From NCBI GenBank assembly GCA_016201045.1, contig JACQDM010000007.1, forward strand, positions 310,001 through 374,000: a DNA stretch of 64,000 nucleotides. Direction: 5' to 3'. This DNA comes from Afipia sp. (GTDB lineage Bacteria; Pseudomonadota; Alphaproteobacteria; Rhizobiales; Xanthobacteraceae). Within the stretch, counting starts at the first letter, position 1. Each line of letters begins with the position of its first letter. The notes beneath the pieces are model-generated. The model did no database searches. It was not told where the DNA came from and saw only the letters and a program-made list of their open reading frames with translations. Shown one piece after another: positions 52,309 through 62,374 of the stretch. The position numbers and the translations under genes are program-made.

Positions 52309-53196
52309 CTATTTGTGCGTGAGATGCCGCAGATGATTGATGATGCCGGAAAAATCAACACCGCCGTGACCGGCCTTGTCGAAGGCTTCGTAGATCGACT
52401 CCGCGTGCCCGCCGAGCGGCGTGGTCGCGCCTGCGGCTTTTGCAGCCTCTTGCGACAGTTTCAGATCCTTCAGCATCAGCGCCGCCGCGAATCCCGGCTT
52501 GTAGTCGTTGTTCGCCGGCGACGTCGGCACCGGGCCCGGCACCGGGCAATACGTCGTCAGCGACCAGCATTGGCCGGATGAAGTCGATGCCACATCGAAC
52601 AAAGCCTTATGAGAAAGTCCGAGCTTTTCCGCGAGCACGAACGCCTCGCCGACGCCGATCATCGAAATGCCGAGGATCATGTTGTTGCAGATTTTCGCCG
52701 CCTGCCCTGCGCCCGCCTCGCCGCAGTGAACGATCTTCTTGCCCATCGCCTCAAGAATGGGTTTGGCCTTCGCGAAAGCCGCCTCAGATCCGCCAGCCAT
52801 GAAAGTGAGCGTCGCAGCCTTCGCGCCGCCCGTGCCGCCCGACACCGGCGCATCGACCGAAAGCAAATTATGCTCCTTCGCGCTGGAATGCGCGTTACGT
52901 GCGCTTTCGACATCGATGGTGGAGCAATCGATCATCAGCGCGCTTTTGCCGACGACCGGCACAAGCTCCTTCCACACGCTCAGCACATGCTTGCCCGCCG
53001 GCAGCATGGTGATGACGATCTCCGCGCCTTTGACAGCTTCCACCGCGGACGCCGCGATGCTCACGCCATCCTTCTTAGCCGCATCCTTCGACGCCTGCAC
53101 GAGATCGAAGCCCGATACCTTGTGACCGGCTTTCACGAGATTGGCCGCCATTGGACCGCCCATGTTGCCGAGGCCGATGAATGCGATGTTTGCCAT
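52309..53196 (-). CDS. mmsB: 3-hydroxyisobutyrate dehydrogenase
   Basis: IAFIGLGNMGGPMAANLVKAGHKVSGFDL, DAPVSGGTGGAKAATLTFM. Confidence 0.93.
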   Translation of the reverse strand: MANIAFIGLGNMGGPMAANLVKAGHKVSGFDLVQASKDAAKKDGVSIAASAVEAVKGAEIVITMLPAGKHVLSVWKELVPVVGKSALMIDCSTIDVESARNAHSSAKEHNLLSVDAPVSGGTGGAKAATLTFMAGGSEAAFAKAKPILEAMGKKIVHCGEAGAGQAAKICNNMILGISMIGVGEAFVLAEKLGLSHKALFDVASTSSGQCWSLTTYCPVPGPVPTSPANNDYKPGFAAALMLKDLKLSQEAAKAAGATTPLGGHAESIYEAFDKAGHGGVDFSGIINHLRHLTHK

Positions 53197-53227
53197 TGCC
53201 GTTCTCCCGGAATTTTTCTCTCAAACG

Positions 53228-54301
53228 TCAGCGATCGAATGCCAGTTCGTTTGCACCGATATTCGCAAAGTATGGCGCAAGCATTTCGGGTGTAACATCC
53301 TCAATATGCGGCGGCGACCATTTTGGATTGCGATCCTTGTCGATCACAGCCGCACGCACACCTTCGCGAAAATCCTCGCTGACGAACACTTCAAGCGCCG
53401 CGCGATATTCACGCTTTAGACATTCCTCCAGCGACGAGGATTGCCGTGCCAGCCGGAGCAATTTCAGCGTCACTGCAAGTCCGCGCGGAGACTTCTCGCC
53501 GAGCGTCTTGAGCGTTGCCTGCGCCCTTTCGGCGGGGTCTGCTTTCAACGCGGCCAAGATGTCCTGCATCCGGTCAAATGCGAACCATCTGTCGATTTGC
53601 GGCTGCATCGCCGCGACGGGCCCCGCTTTTTCTCCCGCCGCGAAACGTGCGATGACTTTGTCGATATCGGAATTGTTCGCGCCGCGTTGAACGCCCGACA
53701 GCGCGCGGCGCAAATCCGGCAACTTCGCCTGCGGCACCACCGTATCGGCGAACCCGGCGTGAACGGCATCCGGCCCGTTCATGACGCTTCCTGTCAAACC
53801 AAAATAGGTGCCGATCTCGCCCGGCGCACGCGAAAGCAGCCACGTTCCGCCGACGTCGGGAAAGAAGCCGAGTCCGGCTTCCGGCATCGCCAGTTTGGTT
53901 TTGTCGGTGACGACACGATGACGCGCGTGCGCCGAAAGCCCGACGCCGCCGCCCATGACGATGCCGTCCATAAAGGCGACATATGGTTTCGGAAATTTCG
54001 CGATCCGCGCATTGAGGATGTATTCCTCGCGCCAGAGAATTTTGCCGAGATCGCCCTTGGCGTGCGAGCTTTCCCACAGCGCGCGAATGTCGCCTCCGGC
54101 GCACAATCCCCGCTCGCCCGCGCCTTCCAGAATAACGATGCAGACAGCCGGATCTTTCTCGAATGCATCGAGCGCCTTGTCCGCGTCCCGGAACATCTCC
54201 AGCGTCACGGCATTGATCGCCTTCGGCCGATTGAGGCGGATGATCCCCGCGCTTCCCTCACGCAGCGCGACGAGGTCACCTTGGATGAATGGTGCGTTCA
54301 T
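53228..54301 (-). CDS. Enoyl-CoA hydratase/isomerase family, 3-hydroxyisobutyryl-CoA hydrolase-like
   Basis: MNAPFIQGDLVALREGSAGIIRLNRPKAINAVTLEMF; AFMDGIVMGGGVGLSAHARHRVVT; 4-bp overlap with the acyl-CoA dehydrogenase gene. Confidence 0.9.
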   Translation of the reverse strand: MNAPFIQGDLVALREGSAGIIRLNRPKAINAVTLEMFRDADKALDAFEKDPAVCIVILEGAGERGLCAGGDIRALWESSHAKGDLGKILWREEYILNARIAKFPKPYVAFMDGIVMGGGVGLSAHARHRVVTDKTKLAMPEAGLGFFPDVGGTWLLSRAPGEIGTYFGLTGSVMNGPDAVHAGFADTVVPQAKLPDLRRALSGVQRGANNSDIDKVIARFAAGEKAGPVAAMQPQIDRWFAFDRMQDILAALKADPAERAQATLKTLGEKSPRGLAVTLKLLRLARQSSSLEECLKREYRAALEVFVSEDFREGVRAAVIDKDRNPKWSPPHIEDVTPEMLAPYFANIGANELAFDR

Positions 54302-55443
54302 CGTGCATCCTCGATCAATTTGCGCGACACGATCAGACGCATGATCTCGTTGGTGCCTTCGAGAATCTGATGTACGCGCAGATCGCGCACGATCTTCTCG
54401 ATGCCGTATTCGGCGAGATAGCCGTAACCGCCGTGAAGTTGCAGCGCCTGATTGGCGACGTTGAATCCTACATCGGTCCCGAAACGTTTCGCCATCGCGC
54501 ACAACGTCGTCGCGTTCGCATCTTTGCGGTCGAGCGCGGCAGCGGCGCGCCAGAGAAACGTGCGAGCGGCTTCGAGTTCGGTCGCCATGTCGGCGAGACG
54601 AAATTGAAGTGCCTGAAATTCGTCGAGGCGTTTGCCGAATGCTTTTCGCTCGCGCATATAGGCCAGCGACTTGTCGAGCGCGGACTGTGCGCCGCCGAGC
54701 GAACAAGCCGCGATGTTGAGCCGTCCGCCGTCGAGACCGGCCATCGCGATCTTGAAGCCGATACCCTCCTCGCCAAGACGATTGGCGACCGGCACGCGCG
54801 CGTTCTCGAAAATCACCGCACCCGTCGGCTGCGCGTTCCAGCCCATCTTGCGCTCCATCGCGCCGAACGAAAGACCTTTGGTATCGCCTTCAACCACGAG
54901 CGTCGAAATCCCGCCCGGCCCTTTATCGCCGGTGCGCACCATCACGACATAAAGCCCGCTGCCACCCGCGCCGGAGATGAACTGCTTCTGGCCATTGAGA
55001 ACGTAGTGGTCGCCGTCGCGCACCGCGCGCGTGGACAAAGCCGCCGCATCCGAACCCGCGCCCGGCTCGGTGAGGCAATAGCTCGCCAGCGTTTCCATCG
55101 TGCAGATTTTCGGCAGCCATTTCTTGCGCTGCGCGTCCGACCCGTAATTGTCGATCATCCACGCCGACATGTTGTGGATGGAAATGAAGGCTGATGTCGT
55201 CGGACATCCGGTCGCCAGCGCCTCGAAGATCAGCGCGGCATCGAACCGCGTCAGCGCCGAGCCGCCGACATCGTCCTTGATATAGACGCCACCCATGCCG
55301 AGTGCCGCCGCAGCGCGCATTGCTTCAACGGGGAAGAATTTCTCCTCGTCCCATTTCAGCGCGAATGGCGCGATTTTCTCCGCCGCGAATTCACGCGCCA
55401 TGTCGCGAACCGCGATCTGGTCTTCGTTAAGCGCGAACTGCAT
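54298..55443 (-). CDS. Acyl-CoA dehydrogenase (isobutyryl-CoA dehydrogenase-like)
   Basis: YCLTEPGAGSDAAAL, LHGGYGYLAEYGIEKIVRDLRVHQILEGTNEIMRLIVSR. Confidence 0.93.
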   Translation of the reverse strand: MQFALNEDQIAVRDMAREFAAEKIAPFALKWDEEKFFPVEAMRAAAALGMGGVYIKDDVGGSALTRFDAALIFEALATGCPTTSAFISIHNMSAWMIDNYGSDAQRKKWLPKICTMETLASYCLTEPGAGSDAAALSTRAVRDGDHYVLNGQKQFISGAGGSGLYVVMVRTGDKGPGGISTLVVEGDTKGLSFGAMERKMGWNAQPTGAVIFENARVPVANRLGEEGIGFKIAMAGLDGGRLNIAACSLGGAQSALDKSLAYMRERKAFGKRLDEFQALQFRLADMATELEAARTFLWRAAAALDRKDANATTLCAMAKRFGTDVGFNVANQALQLHGGYGYLAEYGIEKIVRDLRVHQILEGTNEIMRLIVSRKLIEDAR

Positions 55444-55448
55444 CGCCG

Positions 55449-55611
55449 CTAGTGTCCCGTATCCGACGTTCGCTTCTATCCGCAGCGCCCTCCGAGCGAA
55501 CGTCGGATACGAAAGGACACTAGCAAATTATTATTCTAGTGATCCTTTGGTTCCGACATTCGTAAAGTGCCCGCGAAAGATACGATACGAATGTCAGAAC
55601 CGGATCACTAG
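55449..55611. repeat. Composite two-hairpin intergenic repeat, copy B (55449-55523; 12-nt AT-rich spacer; 55536-55611)
   Basis: ctagtgtcccgtatccgacgttcgct...agcgaacgtcggatacgaaaggacactag, then ctagtgatcctttggttccgacattcgta...tacgaatgtcagaaccggatcactag. Confidence 0.93.
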
Positions 55612-55615
55612 GTAC

Positions 55616-57112
55616 TCAGTTCATCGTCGGGATAACGAATTCCGCGCCGTCCTTCACGCCGGAGGGCCAGCGCGATGTCACGGTCTTGGTCTTGGTGTAG
55701 AAGCGCACCGAGTCCGGGCCGTGCTGGTTGAGGTCGCCGAAGCCGGATTTTTTCCAGCCACCAAAGGTGTAATACGCAATCGGCACCGGGATCGGCACGT
55801 TGATACCGACCATGCCGACATTCACCTTCGCGGCGAAATCGCGCGCGGCGTCGCCGTCGCGGGTGAAGATCGCAACGCCGTTGCCGTAGTCATGCCCGGA
55901 CGGCAGCGCGAGCGCTTCATTGTAATCGTTGGCACGCACCACCGAGAGCACAGGGCCGAAGATTTCTTCCTTGTAGATGCGCATGTTCTTGGTGACGTTA
56001 TCGAACAGGCAGCCGCCCATGTAGAAGCCGTTCTCATAGCCCTGCATCTTGAAGCCACGTCCATCGACGGCGAGTTTTGCACCTTCCTTGATGCCGACTT
56101 CGACGTAATCCTTCACGCGATCGAGCGCGGCTTTTGTCACCAGCGGGCCGAAATCCGCAGATGGATCGGTCGAAGGACCGATCTTGAGGCTCTCCACGCG
56201 CGGAATGAGTTTTTCCATCAGGCGGTCGGCGGTCGTCTTGCCGACCGGCACCGCGACCGAAATCGCCATGCAGCGTTCGCCTGCCGAGCCGTAGCCCGCC
56301 CCGATCAGCGCATCGACGGTCTGATCCATATCGGCGTCCGGCATGACGATGGCGTGGTTCTTCGCGCCGCCGAAACATTGCGCGCGCTTGTTGGTCGCTG
56401 CCGCACGCTCATAGATATATTGCGCAATCGGCGAGGAGCCGACGAAACCGACGGCGCGAATATCCGGATCGTCGAGGATCGCGTCCACCGCTTCCTTGTC
56501 GCCGTTGACGACGTTGAGCACGCCCGGCGGCAATCCGGCTTCGATCATCAAGGCGGCCAGTGCCATCGGCACGCCTGGATCGCGCTCGGAGGGCTTGAGA
56601 ATGAACGCATTGCCGCAAGCAATCGCAGGCGCGAACTTCCACATCGGGATCATCGCGGGAAAATTGAACGGCGTAATGCCTGCAACAACACCAAGCGGCT
56701 GGCGCATCGAGTAGATGTCGATGCCCGGACCGGCGCCTTCGGTATATTCGCCCTTCATCAGGTGCGGAATGCCGCAGGCAAACTCGACGACTTCAAGCCC
56801 GCGCTGGATGTCACCCTTGGCGTCGGGAACAGTCTTGCCGTGTTCACGCGCCAGCAGATCGGCGAGCTTGTCGTAGTCGCGCTGCACAAGCTCGAGAAAT
56901 TTCATCATCACACGGGCGCGGCGCTGCGGATTGGTCGAACCCCACTCGGTCTGCGCGGCCTTGGCGTTTTCGATGGCCGCGCGCATCTCGGCCCTGGATG
57001 CCAGCGCGACCTTGGCCTGCACTTCGCCGGTCATCGGTTCGAACACGTCCGCCGTGCGGCCCGACGTACCTTTGACTTCCTTGCCGCCGATGAAATGGCC
57101 GATGGAACGCAT
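55616..57112 (-). CDS. mmsA: CoA-acylating methylmalonate-semialdehyde dehydrogenase
   Basis: IGHFIGGKEVKGTSGRTADVFEPMTGEVQAKV, GERCMAISVAVPVG. Confidence 0.95.
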   Translation of the reverse strand: MRSIGHFIGGKEVKGTSGRTADVFEPMTGEVQAKVALASRAEMRAAIENAKAAQTEWGSTNPQRRARVMMKFLELVQRDYDKLADLLAREHGKTVPDAKGDIQRGLEVVEFACGIPHLMKGEYTEGAGPGIDIYSMRQPLGVVAGITPFNFPAMIPMWKFAPAIACGNAFILKPSERDPGVPMALAALMIEAGLPPGVLNVVNGDKEAVDAILDDPDIRAVGFVGSSPIAQYIYERAAATNKRAQCFGGAKNHAIVMPDADMDQTVDALIGAGYGSAGERCMAISVAVPVGKTTADRLMEKLIPRVESLKIGPSTDPSADFGPLVTKAALDRVKDYVEVGIKEGAKLAVDGRGFKMQGYENGFYMGGCLFDNVTKNMRIYKEEIFGPVLSVVRANDYNEALALPSGHDYGNGVAIFTRDGDAARDFAAKVNVGMVGINVPIPVPIAYYTFGGWKKSGFGDLNQHGPDSVRFYTKTKTVTSRWPSGVKDGAEFVIPTMN

Positions 57113-57215
57113 GCTTGTCCTCCCGAGGTCGCCGATGTTTTTTAGTCGCCAAGATTTTTAGCCACCAAGGCTTCTTTACAAGACCTTTTGACCTGCATTT
57201 TATAAGATTCAATTG

Positions 57216-57229
57216 CCTGAAATTACAGG
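57216..57229. promoter_or_regulatory. Candidate LysR-family operator in mmsA/lysR divergent region
   Basis: cctgaaattacagg, a near-palindrome CCTG-N-AATT-N-CAGG. Confidence 0.4.
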
Positions 57230-57243
57230 ATAGATGTGCATAA

Positions 57244-58155
57244 ATGTCGGATCAGGTTGCCGGCCTGGATTGGGACGATTTTCGCTTCGTGCTCGCCATC
57301 GTGCGAGGCGGCACGGTCTCCGCCGCAGCAAAGCAGCTTGGCGTCGATCATACCACCGTCATTCGCCGCGTAGACCGGCTGGAACGTCACCTTTCGGCCA
57401 AGCTGTTTGACCGGCGCAAGACCGGCTACGTCCTGACCGAAGCCGGACATCGCGTCGCCGTCAGCGCCGAAGAGATCGAATCCACGATTGTCGCCAATCA
57501 GGACATCATCGGCGGGTCGAAATCCCATCTCACCGGCACCGTTCGCATCGGCGCGCCGGACGGCTTCGGCAGCCATTACCTCGCATCGCGGCTTGTCGGT
57601 TTTGCCGATCTCTATCCCGATCTGGATCTGCAGCTTGTCGCCACTGCACGGCTATTCAGTCTGTCGAAAAGAGAGGCCGACATCGCAATCAGCCTGTCGA
57701 TGCCGAAGGAAGGACGCACGGTCGGACGCAAGCTGATCGACTACAGTCTTGGGCTTTACGCGTCACCGGCCTACCTCGCAGCGTCTCCCGCGATTAAAAT
57801 GAGGGACGATCTGAAGGCCCATCGGTTTGTCGGCTATATCGAAGAGCTGCTGTACACGCCTGAACTGGACTATCTGCCGCAGGTTTCGCCGAAAATCTCC
57901 GCGAAATTCCGCAGCGCCAACCTCATCGCGCAACTTAACGCGACATTGTCTGGCTTTGGAATTGCGGTGCTGCCGCATTTTATGGCGGCAACGTACCCGC
58001 AGCTTCAGCCGGTATTGCCCGAGAAGATAACTATCCTGCGAAGTTTCTGGCTGCTGATGCATGCCGACAGCAAGGACCTTGCCCGCATTCGTGCAGTCGC
58101 GGATTACATCTATGCGGTCGTCGAACGGGATCGCGCTTTGTTCAATCCGCGTTGA
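57244..58155 (+). CDS. LysR family transcriptional regulator
   Basis: N-terminal HTH DFRFVLAIVRGGTVSAAAKQLGVDHTTVIRRVDRLERHLSAKLFDRRKTGYVLTEAG; divergent from mmsA. Confidence 0.94.
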   Translation: MSDQVAGLDWDDFRFVLAIVRGGTVSAAAKQLGVDHTTVIRRVDRLERHLSAKLFDRRKTGYVLTEAGHRVAVSAEEIESTIVANQDIIGGSKSHLTGTVRIGAPDGFGSHYLASRLVGFADLYPDLDLQLVATARLFSLSKREADIAISLSMPKEGRTVGRKLIDYSLGLYASPAYLAASPAIKMRDDLKAHRFVGYIEELLYTPELDYLPQVSPKISAKFRSANLIAQLNATLSGFGIAVLPHFMAATYPQLQPVLPEKITILRSFWLLMHADSKDLARIRAVADYIYAVVERDRALFNPR

Positions 58156-58745
58156 GGTGCTTTTCGCTGCTCGACGGGGCGGACCGCCGCCGAGCGCCCC
58201 GTTTCCAATATCTCGGACGAGAACGTGCCGGTGCCCGCCATGCGCGCCAGCATCAGCGAGCCAAGCATCGTTGCGAGCGTCGCAATCGCGTCACGGCGCG
58301 CTGCTTTCGTGCCGGGCGACGGCATCTGGTCCGAAACCATCTCGATCATCTCTTCGAGTTTGAGCGCAGCGGCCTTCCGCGTCTTCGGATTGGCGCGCAG
58401 CACTTCAGCGCCGAGCGCGGGCAACGCACAGCCATTGCCGACATCGTCACGATGGGCGGGCGTCAGATAACCGTTCACGACCGATGCGAGTTTTTGACCT
58501 TCCGGGGCCTGTTCGGCGCGCTTGCGCCAGCGATGCGTGGTCTGATCCATCGCATGCGCGAACGCTTCGCCGATCAGCGCGTCGCGCGAGTTGAAATGCG
58601 CGTAGAAGCCGCCATGCGTCAAACCAGCTTCCTTCATCAGATCCGCGACGCCGATGCCGTCAGCGCCCTTCTCGCGCAGCAGGACGGAAGCGTTCTTCAC
58701 GATCCGCGCGTGGGTTTCGCTCTTGTGATCTTTCGAATAACGCAT
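58110..58745 (-). CDS. TetR/AcrR family transcriptional regulator
   Basis: ARIVKNASVLLREKGADGIGVADLMKEAGLTHGGFYAHFNSRDALIGEAF. Confidence 0.94.
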   Translation of the reverse strand: MRYSKDHKSETHARIVKNASVLLREKGADGIGVADLMKEAGLTHGGFYAHFNSRDALIGEAFAHAMDQTTHRWRKRAEQAPEGQKLASVVNGYLTPAHRDDVGNGCALPALGAEVLRANPKTRKAAALKLEEMIEMVSDQMPSPGTKAARRDAIATLATMLGSLMLARMAGTGTFSSEILETGRSAAVRPVEQRKAPQRGLNKARSRSTTA

Positions 58746-58892
58746 CGCTGAGCCTTCAGATGTTAAGAGTCATATAATAACAGGCGGCACACCTTCGCAG
58801 TTGCACATTCGATGCCAAAATGGCTGCCATGCGCGCCGATTGACGGCGCAGTGCCGGTCACGCAACATTCGCGCCATACCACCGGAGCACTC

Positions 58893-59663
58893 ATGCAGAC
58901 CATCAACGAGCATTGCGAGATCGAGCGCGGCGATCATGGCATCGTGCGGATGGTCATTCGCAATGCCGGATCGCTGAATATCCTCAATTCCCAAGTCAAT
59001 CGCGCGCTCTGCGATGCGTTCGCCTCACTTGCAAAAGACGATAGCATCCGTGTGCTGATCCTTGCAGGTAGCGGAACCAAGGCGATGATCGGCGGAGCCG
59101 ACATCAAGGAGATGGCGACGCTCGATCAATCGTCGGCGAAGACTTTCATCAAGAGTCTGCGCGACGTGTGCGAGGCCATTCGCGCGTTTCCCGTGCCGGT
59201 GATCGCGCGCATTCAAGGCTGGTGCCTCGGCGGCGGGCTTGAGGTTGCCGCCGCCTGCGATCTGCGGATTGCGTCGAACGATTCAAAATATGCGATGCCG
59301 GAGGTGAAGGTTGGAATTCCCTCGGTCATTCACGCGGCGTTGTTGCCGCGACTGATCGGCTGGGGCCGCGCGCGATGGCTCATTCTCACCGCCGCCACCA
59401 TCGACGCGCCGACCGCGCTCAGCTGGGGCCTCGTCGAGCAGGTCGTGCCAGCCGCCGAACTGGATTCGGCGATAGCGTCCGCCGCCAAGGCGATTGCGGA
59501 ATGTGGAGCCGAGGCGATGCGCAATCAGAAGGCACTGCTCAAACAATGGGAGGAGCTGCCGTTGTCGCAATCGGTTGAAGTCAGCATCGAAGCGTTCGGC
59601 AGGGCATATCTGACTGGCGAACCGCAGAAACTGATGCAGGCTTTCATCGACAGACGAAAATAG
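58893..59663 (+). CDS. Enoyl-CoA hydratase/isomerase family protein
   Basis: SGTKAMIGGADIKEM, ARIQGWCLGGGLEVAAACDLRIAS; likely start 58893. Confidence 0.92.
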   Translation: MQTINEHCEIERGDHGIVRMVIRNAGSLNILNSQVNRALCDAFASLAKDDSIRVLILAGSGTKAMIGGADIKEMATLDQSSAKTFIKSLRDVCEAIRAFPVPVIARIQGWCLGGGLEVAAACDLRIASNDSKYAMPEVKVGIPSVIHAALLPRLIGWGRARWLILTAATIDAPTALSWGLVEQVVPAAELDSAIASAAKAIAECGAEAMRNQKALLKQWEELPLSQSVEVSIEAFGRAYLTGEPQKLMQAFIDRRK

Positions 59664-59786
59664 CTCATGGCTGGCGCGATAAAATCTCATGCGGCCGGGC
59701 CGCCGTTTCAAACAGCGCCACGCTTGCGCCGCGCAATTTCTTGCGCATACCGTCCGCGACCGATTGCAATCCTTGTCAGTTTTAAT

Positions 59787-59800
59787 ATGATACTTATCAT
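59787..59800. promoter_or_regulatory. Candidate operator upstream of thiolase gene
   Basis: Perfect inverted repeat atgata-ct-tatcat, 36 nt upstream of the thiolase start. Confidence 0.4.
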
Positions 59801-59835
59801 CTAACGGCCCTGCCCGCCGGTAACAGGAGATGCTT

Positions 59836-61029
59836 ATGTCCGAATCAGATCCCGTCGTCATCGTCTCCGCAGTCCGCACGCCACTCGGCCGCTTCCAGGG
59901 CGATTTGTCATCCTTCAGCGCGCATACACTCGGTTCGCACGCCATCGGCGCAGCACTCGAGCGCGCGAAAATCTCCCCCGACAAGGTCGACGAAGTTTTC
60001 ATGGGTTGCGTGCTCCCGGCAGGACAGGGTCAGGCTCCGGCGCGGCAGGCTGCGCGCGGCGCGAAATTGCCGGACGCAACCGGCGCAACCACAATCAATA
60101 AGGTCTGCGGCTCGGGCATGAAAGCCACGATGCTCGCTCACGACATCATCAATGCAGGCTCGGCGCAGATCGTCGTCTCCGGCGGCATGGAGAGCATGAG
60201 CAACGCGCCGTATTTGTTGCTGAAAGCCCGCGCCGGTTATCGCGTCGGGCATGACCGCGTGATGGACCACATGCTGCTGGACGGTCTCGAAGACGCCTAT
60301 GAGACCGGCCGCTCGATGGGTGACTTTGGCGAAGCCGCCGCGGAAGCGTATCAATTCTCGCGCAAGGATCAGGATGACTATGCCGTCGAAACGCTGACCC
60401 GTGCGCGCAAGGCCGTACAGGACGGTTCGTTCAAGAAGGAAATCGCGCCGCTTAAAGTGAAGGAAAAAGCCGGCGAGCGCGTGATCGAAAACGACGAGCA
60501 TCCGCTCAAGGTTGACCCTGCGAAAATTCCGAATCTCAAACCGGCGTTTCGCGCCAACGGCACGATCACGCCGGCCGCCTCGTCCGCCAACGCGGATGGC
60601 GCTGCTGCGCTTGTCTTGACGCGCCGTTCGACCGCCGAACGCGAAGGTCTGCCGATTCTGGCTGAGATCAAGGGACATACGACGCATAGCCAGGCGCCGG
60701 ACTGGTTCACCACTGCACCGATCCCGGCGATCCGCAAATTGCTGGAGAAAGTCGGCTGGAAAGCATCCGACGTCGACCTCTACGAGATCAACGAAGCCTT
60801 TGCCGTCGTTCCGATGGCGGCGGCGAAGGACCTCGGCATTCCGCGCGACAAGCTCAACGTCAATGGCGGTGCCTGCGCACTCGGTCATCCGATCGGCGCG
60901 ACCGGCGCACGCATCATTGTGACGCTGCTGCATGCGATGGAAAAGAACAACGTCAAGCGCGGGATCGCCTCGCTTTGCATCGGCGGAGGCGAAGCGACGG
61001 CGATTGCCGTCGAACGCAAACTTCATTGA
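59836..61029 (+). CDS. Acetyl-CoA C-acyltransferase (thiolase)
   Basis: VCGSGMKATMLAHD, GGMESMSNAPYLL, NVNGGACALGHPIGATGARI. Confidence 0.95.
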   Translation: MSESDPVVIVSAVRTPLGRFQGDLSSFSAHTLGSHAIGAALERAKISPDKVDEVFMGCVLPAGQGQAPARQAARGAKLPDATGATTINKVCGSGMKATMLAHDIINAGSAQIVVSGGMESMSNAPYLLLKARAGYRVGHDRVMDHMLLDGLEDAYETGRSMGDFGEAAAEAYQFSRKDQDDYAVETLTRARKAVQDGSFKKEIAPLKVKEKAGERVIENDEHPLKVDPAKIPNLKPAFRANGTITPAASSANADGAAALVLTRRSTAEREGLPILAEIKGHTTHSQAPDWFTTAPIPAIRKLLEKVGWKASDVDLYEINEAFAVVPMAAAKDLGIPRDKLNVNGGACALGHPIGATGARIIVTLLHAMEKNNVKRGIASLCIGGGEATAIAVERKLH

Positions 61030-61068
61030 CGCTAACCCGCGCGGCTTTGTCGCGCCGATGGTGACGAC

Positions 61069-62358
61069 ATGAACAACGTCAAGCGTACATCTTCAACGCG
61101 GCGCATTGTCGTTACCGGCATGGGCGCAGTGTCCCCGCTCGGCTGCGGCGTCGAGGCCAACTGGTCGCGGCTGCTCGCGGGACAATCGGGCCTGCGCGCG
61201 TTGTCCGACAACATCCTCGGCGATCTTCCGGCGAAAGTATGCGGCGTTGTGCCGGATGCTGCGGAAGATCCCGAAGCAGGATTCGATCCGGATCGTGCCG
61301 TCCCGCGCAAGGATCAAAAGAAGATGGATCGCTTCATCCAGTTCGCGATGATGGCGGCGGACGAAGCAGTCGCCCAGTCCGGCTGGAAAGCCGAGAGTGA
61401 GCGCGATAAAGAGCGCACGGCAACCATCATCGCGTCGGGCATCGGCGGATTTCCGACGATTGTCGATGCCGTCCGCACCACCGACGAGCGCGGTGTGCGG
61501 CGTCTCTCTCCTTTCACCGTGCCCTCGTTCCTCGTCAATCTTGCGGCCGGACAAGTCGCGATCCGCCACGGCTTCAAGGGACCGCTTGGCGCGCCCGTCA
61601 CCGCGTGCGCGGCCGGCGTTCAGGCCATTGGCGATGCGGCACGGATGATTCATGCCGGTGAAGCGGATGTCGCAATCTGCGGTGGGGCGGAAGCCTGCAT
61701 CGACCGCGTCAGTCTCGGCGGGTTTGCAGCGGCGCGTGCGCTGTCCACCGCATTCAACGATCAGCCGACCAAGGCCTCGCGACCCTTCGACAAAGATCGC
61801 GACGGATTCGTGATGGGCGAAGGTGCAGGAATCGTCGTCATCGAGACGCTCGACCACGCACTGAGCCGGGGCGCGACGCCGATTGCCGAACTCGTCGGCT
61901 ACGGCACGACGTCGGACGCCTACCACATGACCGCAGGCCCCGAAGACGGCGGTGGCGCGCGGCGCGCCATCGAGATCGCGTTGCGGCAGGCGGGCATCTC
62001 GCCGATCGAAGTTCAGCATCTCAACGCGCACGCGACATCGACGCCGGTCGGCGACAATGGCGAACTGGCTGCGATCAAATCCGTATTCGGCAGCGATGGC
62101 GGTATCGCGGTGACGTCGACGAAATCGGCGACAGGTCACCTGCTCGGCGCGGCAGGCGGGCTTGAGGCGATCTATTCCGTGTTGGCATTGCGAGACCAGA
62201 TCGCGCCCGCAACGCTCAATCTCGATCACCCGGATGCGGCGGCCGAAGGCATCGATCTCGTTCGCGGCGCGGCGCGGCCGATGCCGATAGAACACGTTTT
62301 GTCGAACGGTTTCGGTTTCGGCGGCGTCAATGCGAGTGTATTGTTCCGCGCGTGGTAA
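61069..62358 (+). CDS. Beta-ketoacyl-ACP synthase II (FabF family)
   Basis: RIVVTGMGAVSPLGCGVEANWSRLLAGQSG, ACAAGVQAIGDAARMI, NAHATSTPVGDNGEL, TKSATGHLLGAAGG. Confidence 0.94.
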   Translation: MNNVKRTSSTRRIVVTGMGAVSPLGCGVEANWSRLLAGQSGLRALSDNILGDLPAKVCGVVPDAAEDPEAGFDPDRAVPRKDQKKMDRFIQFAMMAADEAVAQSGWKAESERDKERTATIIASGIGGFPTIVDAVRTTDERGVRRLSPFTVPSFLVNLAAGQVAIRHGFKGPLGAPVTACAAGVQAIGDAARMIHAGEADVAICGGAEACIDRVSLGGFAAARALSTAFNDQPTKASRPFDKDRDGFVMGEGAGIVVIETLDHALSRGATPIAELVGYGTTSDAYHMTAGPEDGGGARRAIEIALRQAGISPIEVQHLNAHATSTPVGDNGELAAIKSVFGSDGGIAVTSTKSATGHLLGAAGGLEAIYSVLALRDQIAPATLNLDHPDAAAEGIDLVRGAARPMPIEHVLSNGFGFGGVNASVLFRAW

Positions 62359-62374
62359 CACGCGAGGCCGACAC

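Noticed and set aside
55295-57145. 616-aa plus-strand ORF antisense to mmsA
   Set aside because: Shadow ORF with no domain-like features; mmsA on the minus strand is clear, and the ORF also runs through the hairpin repeat.
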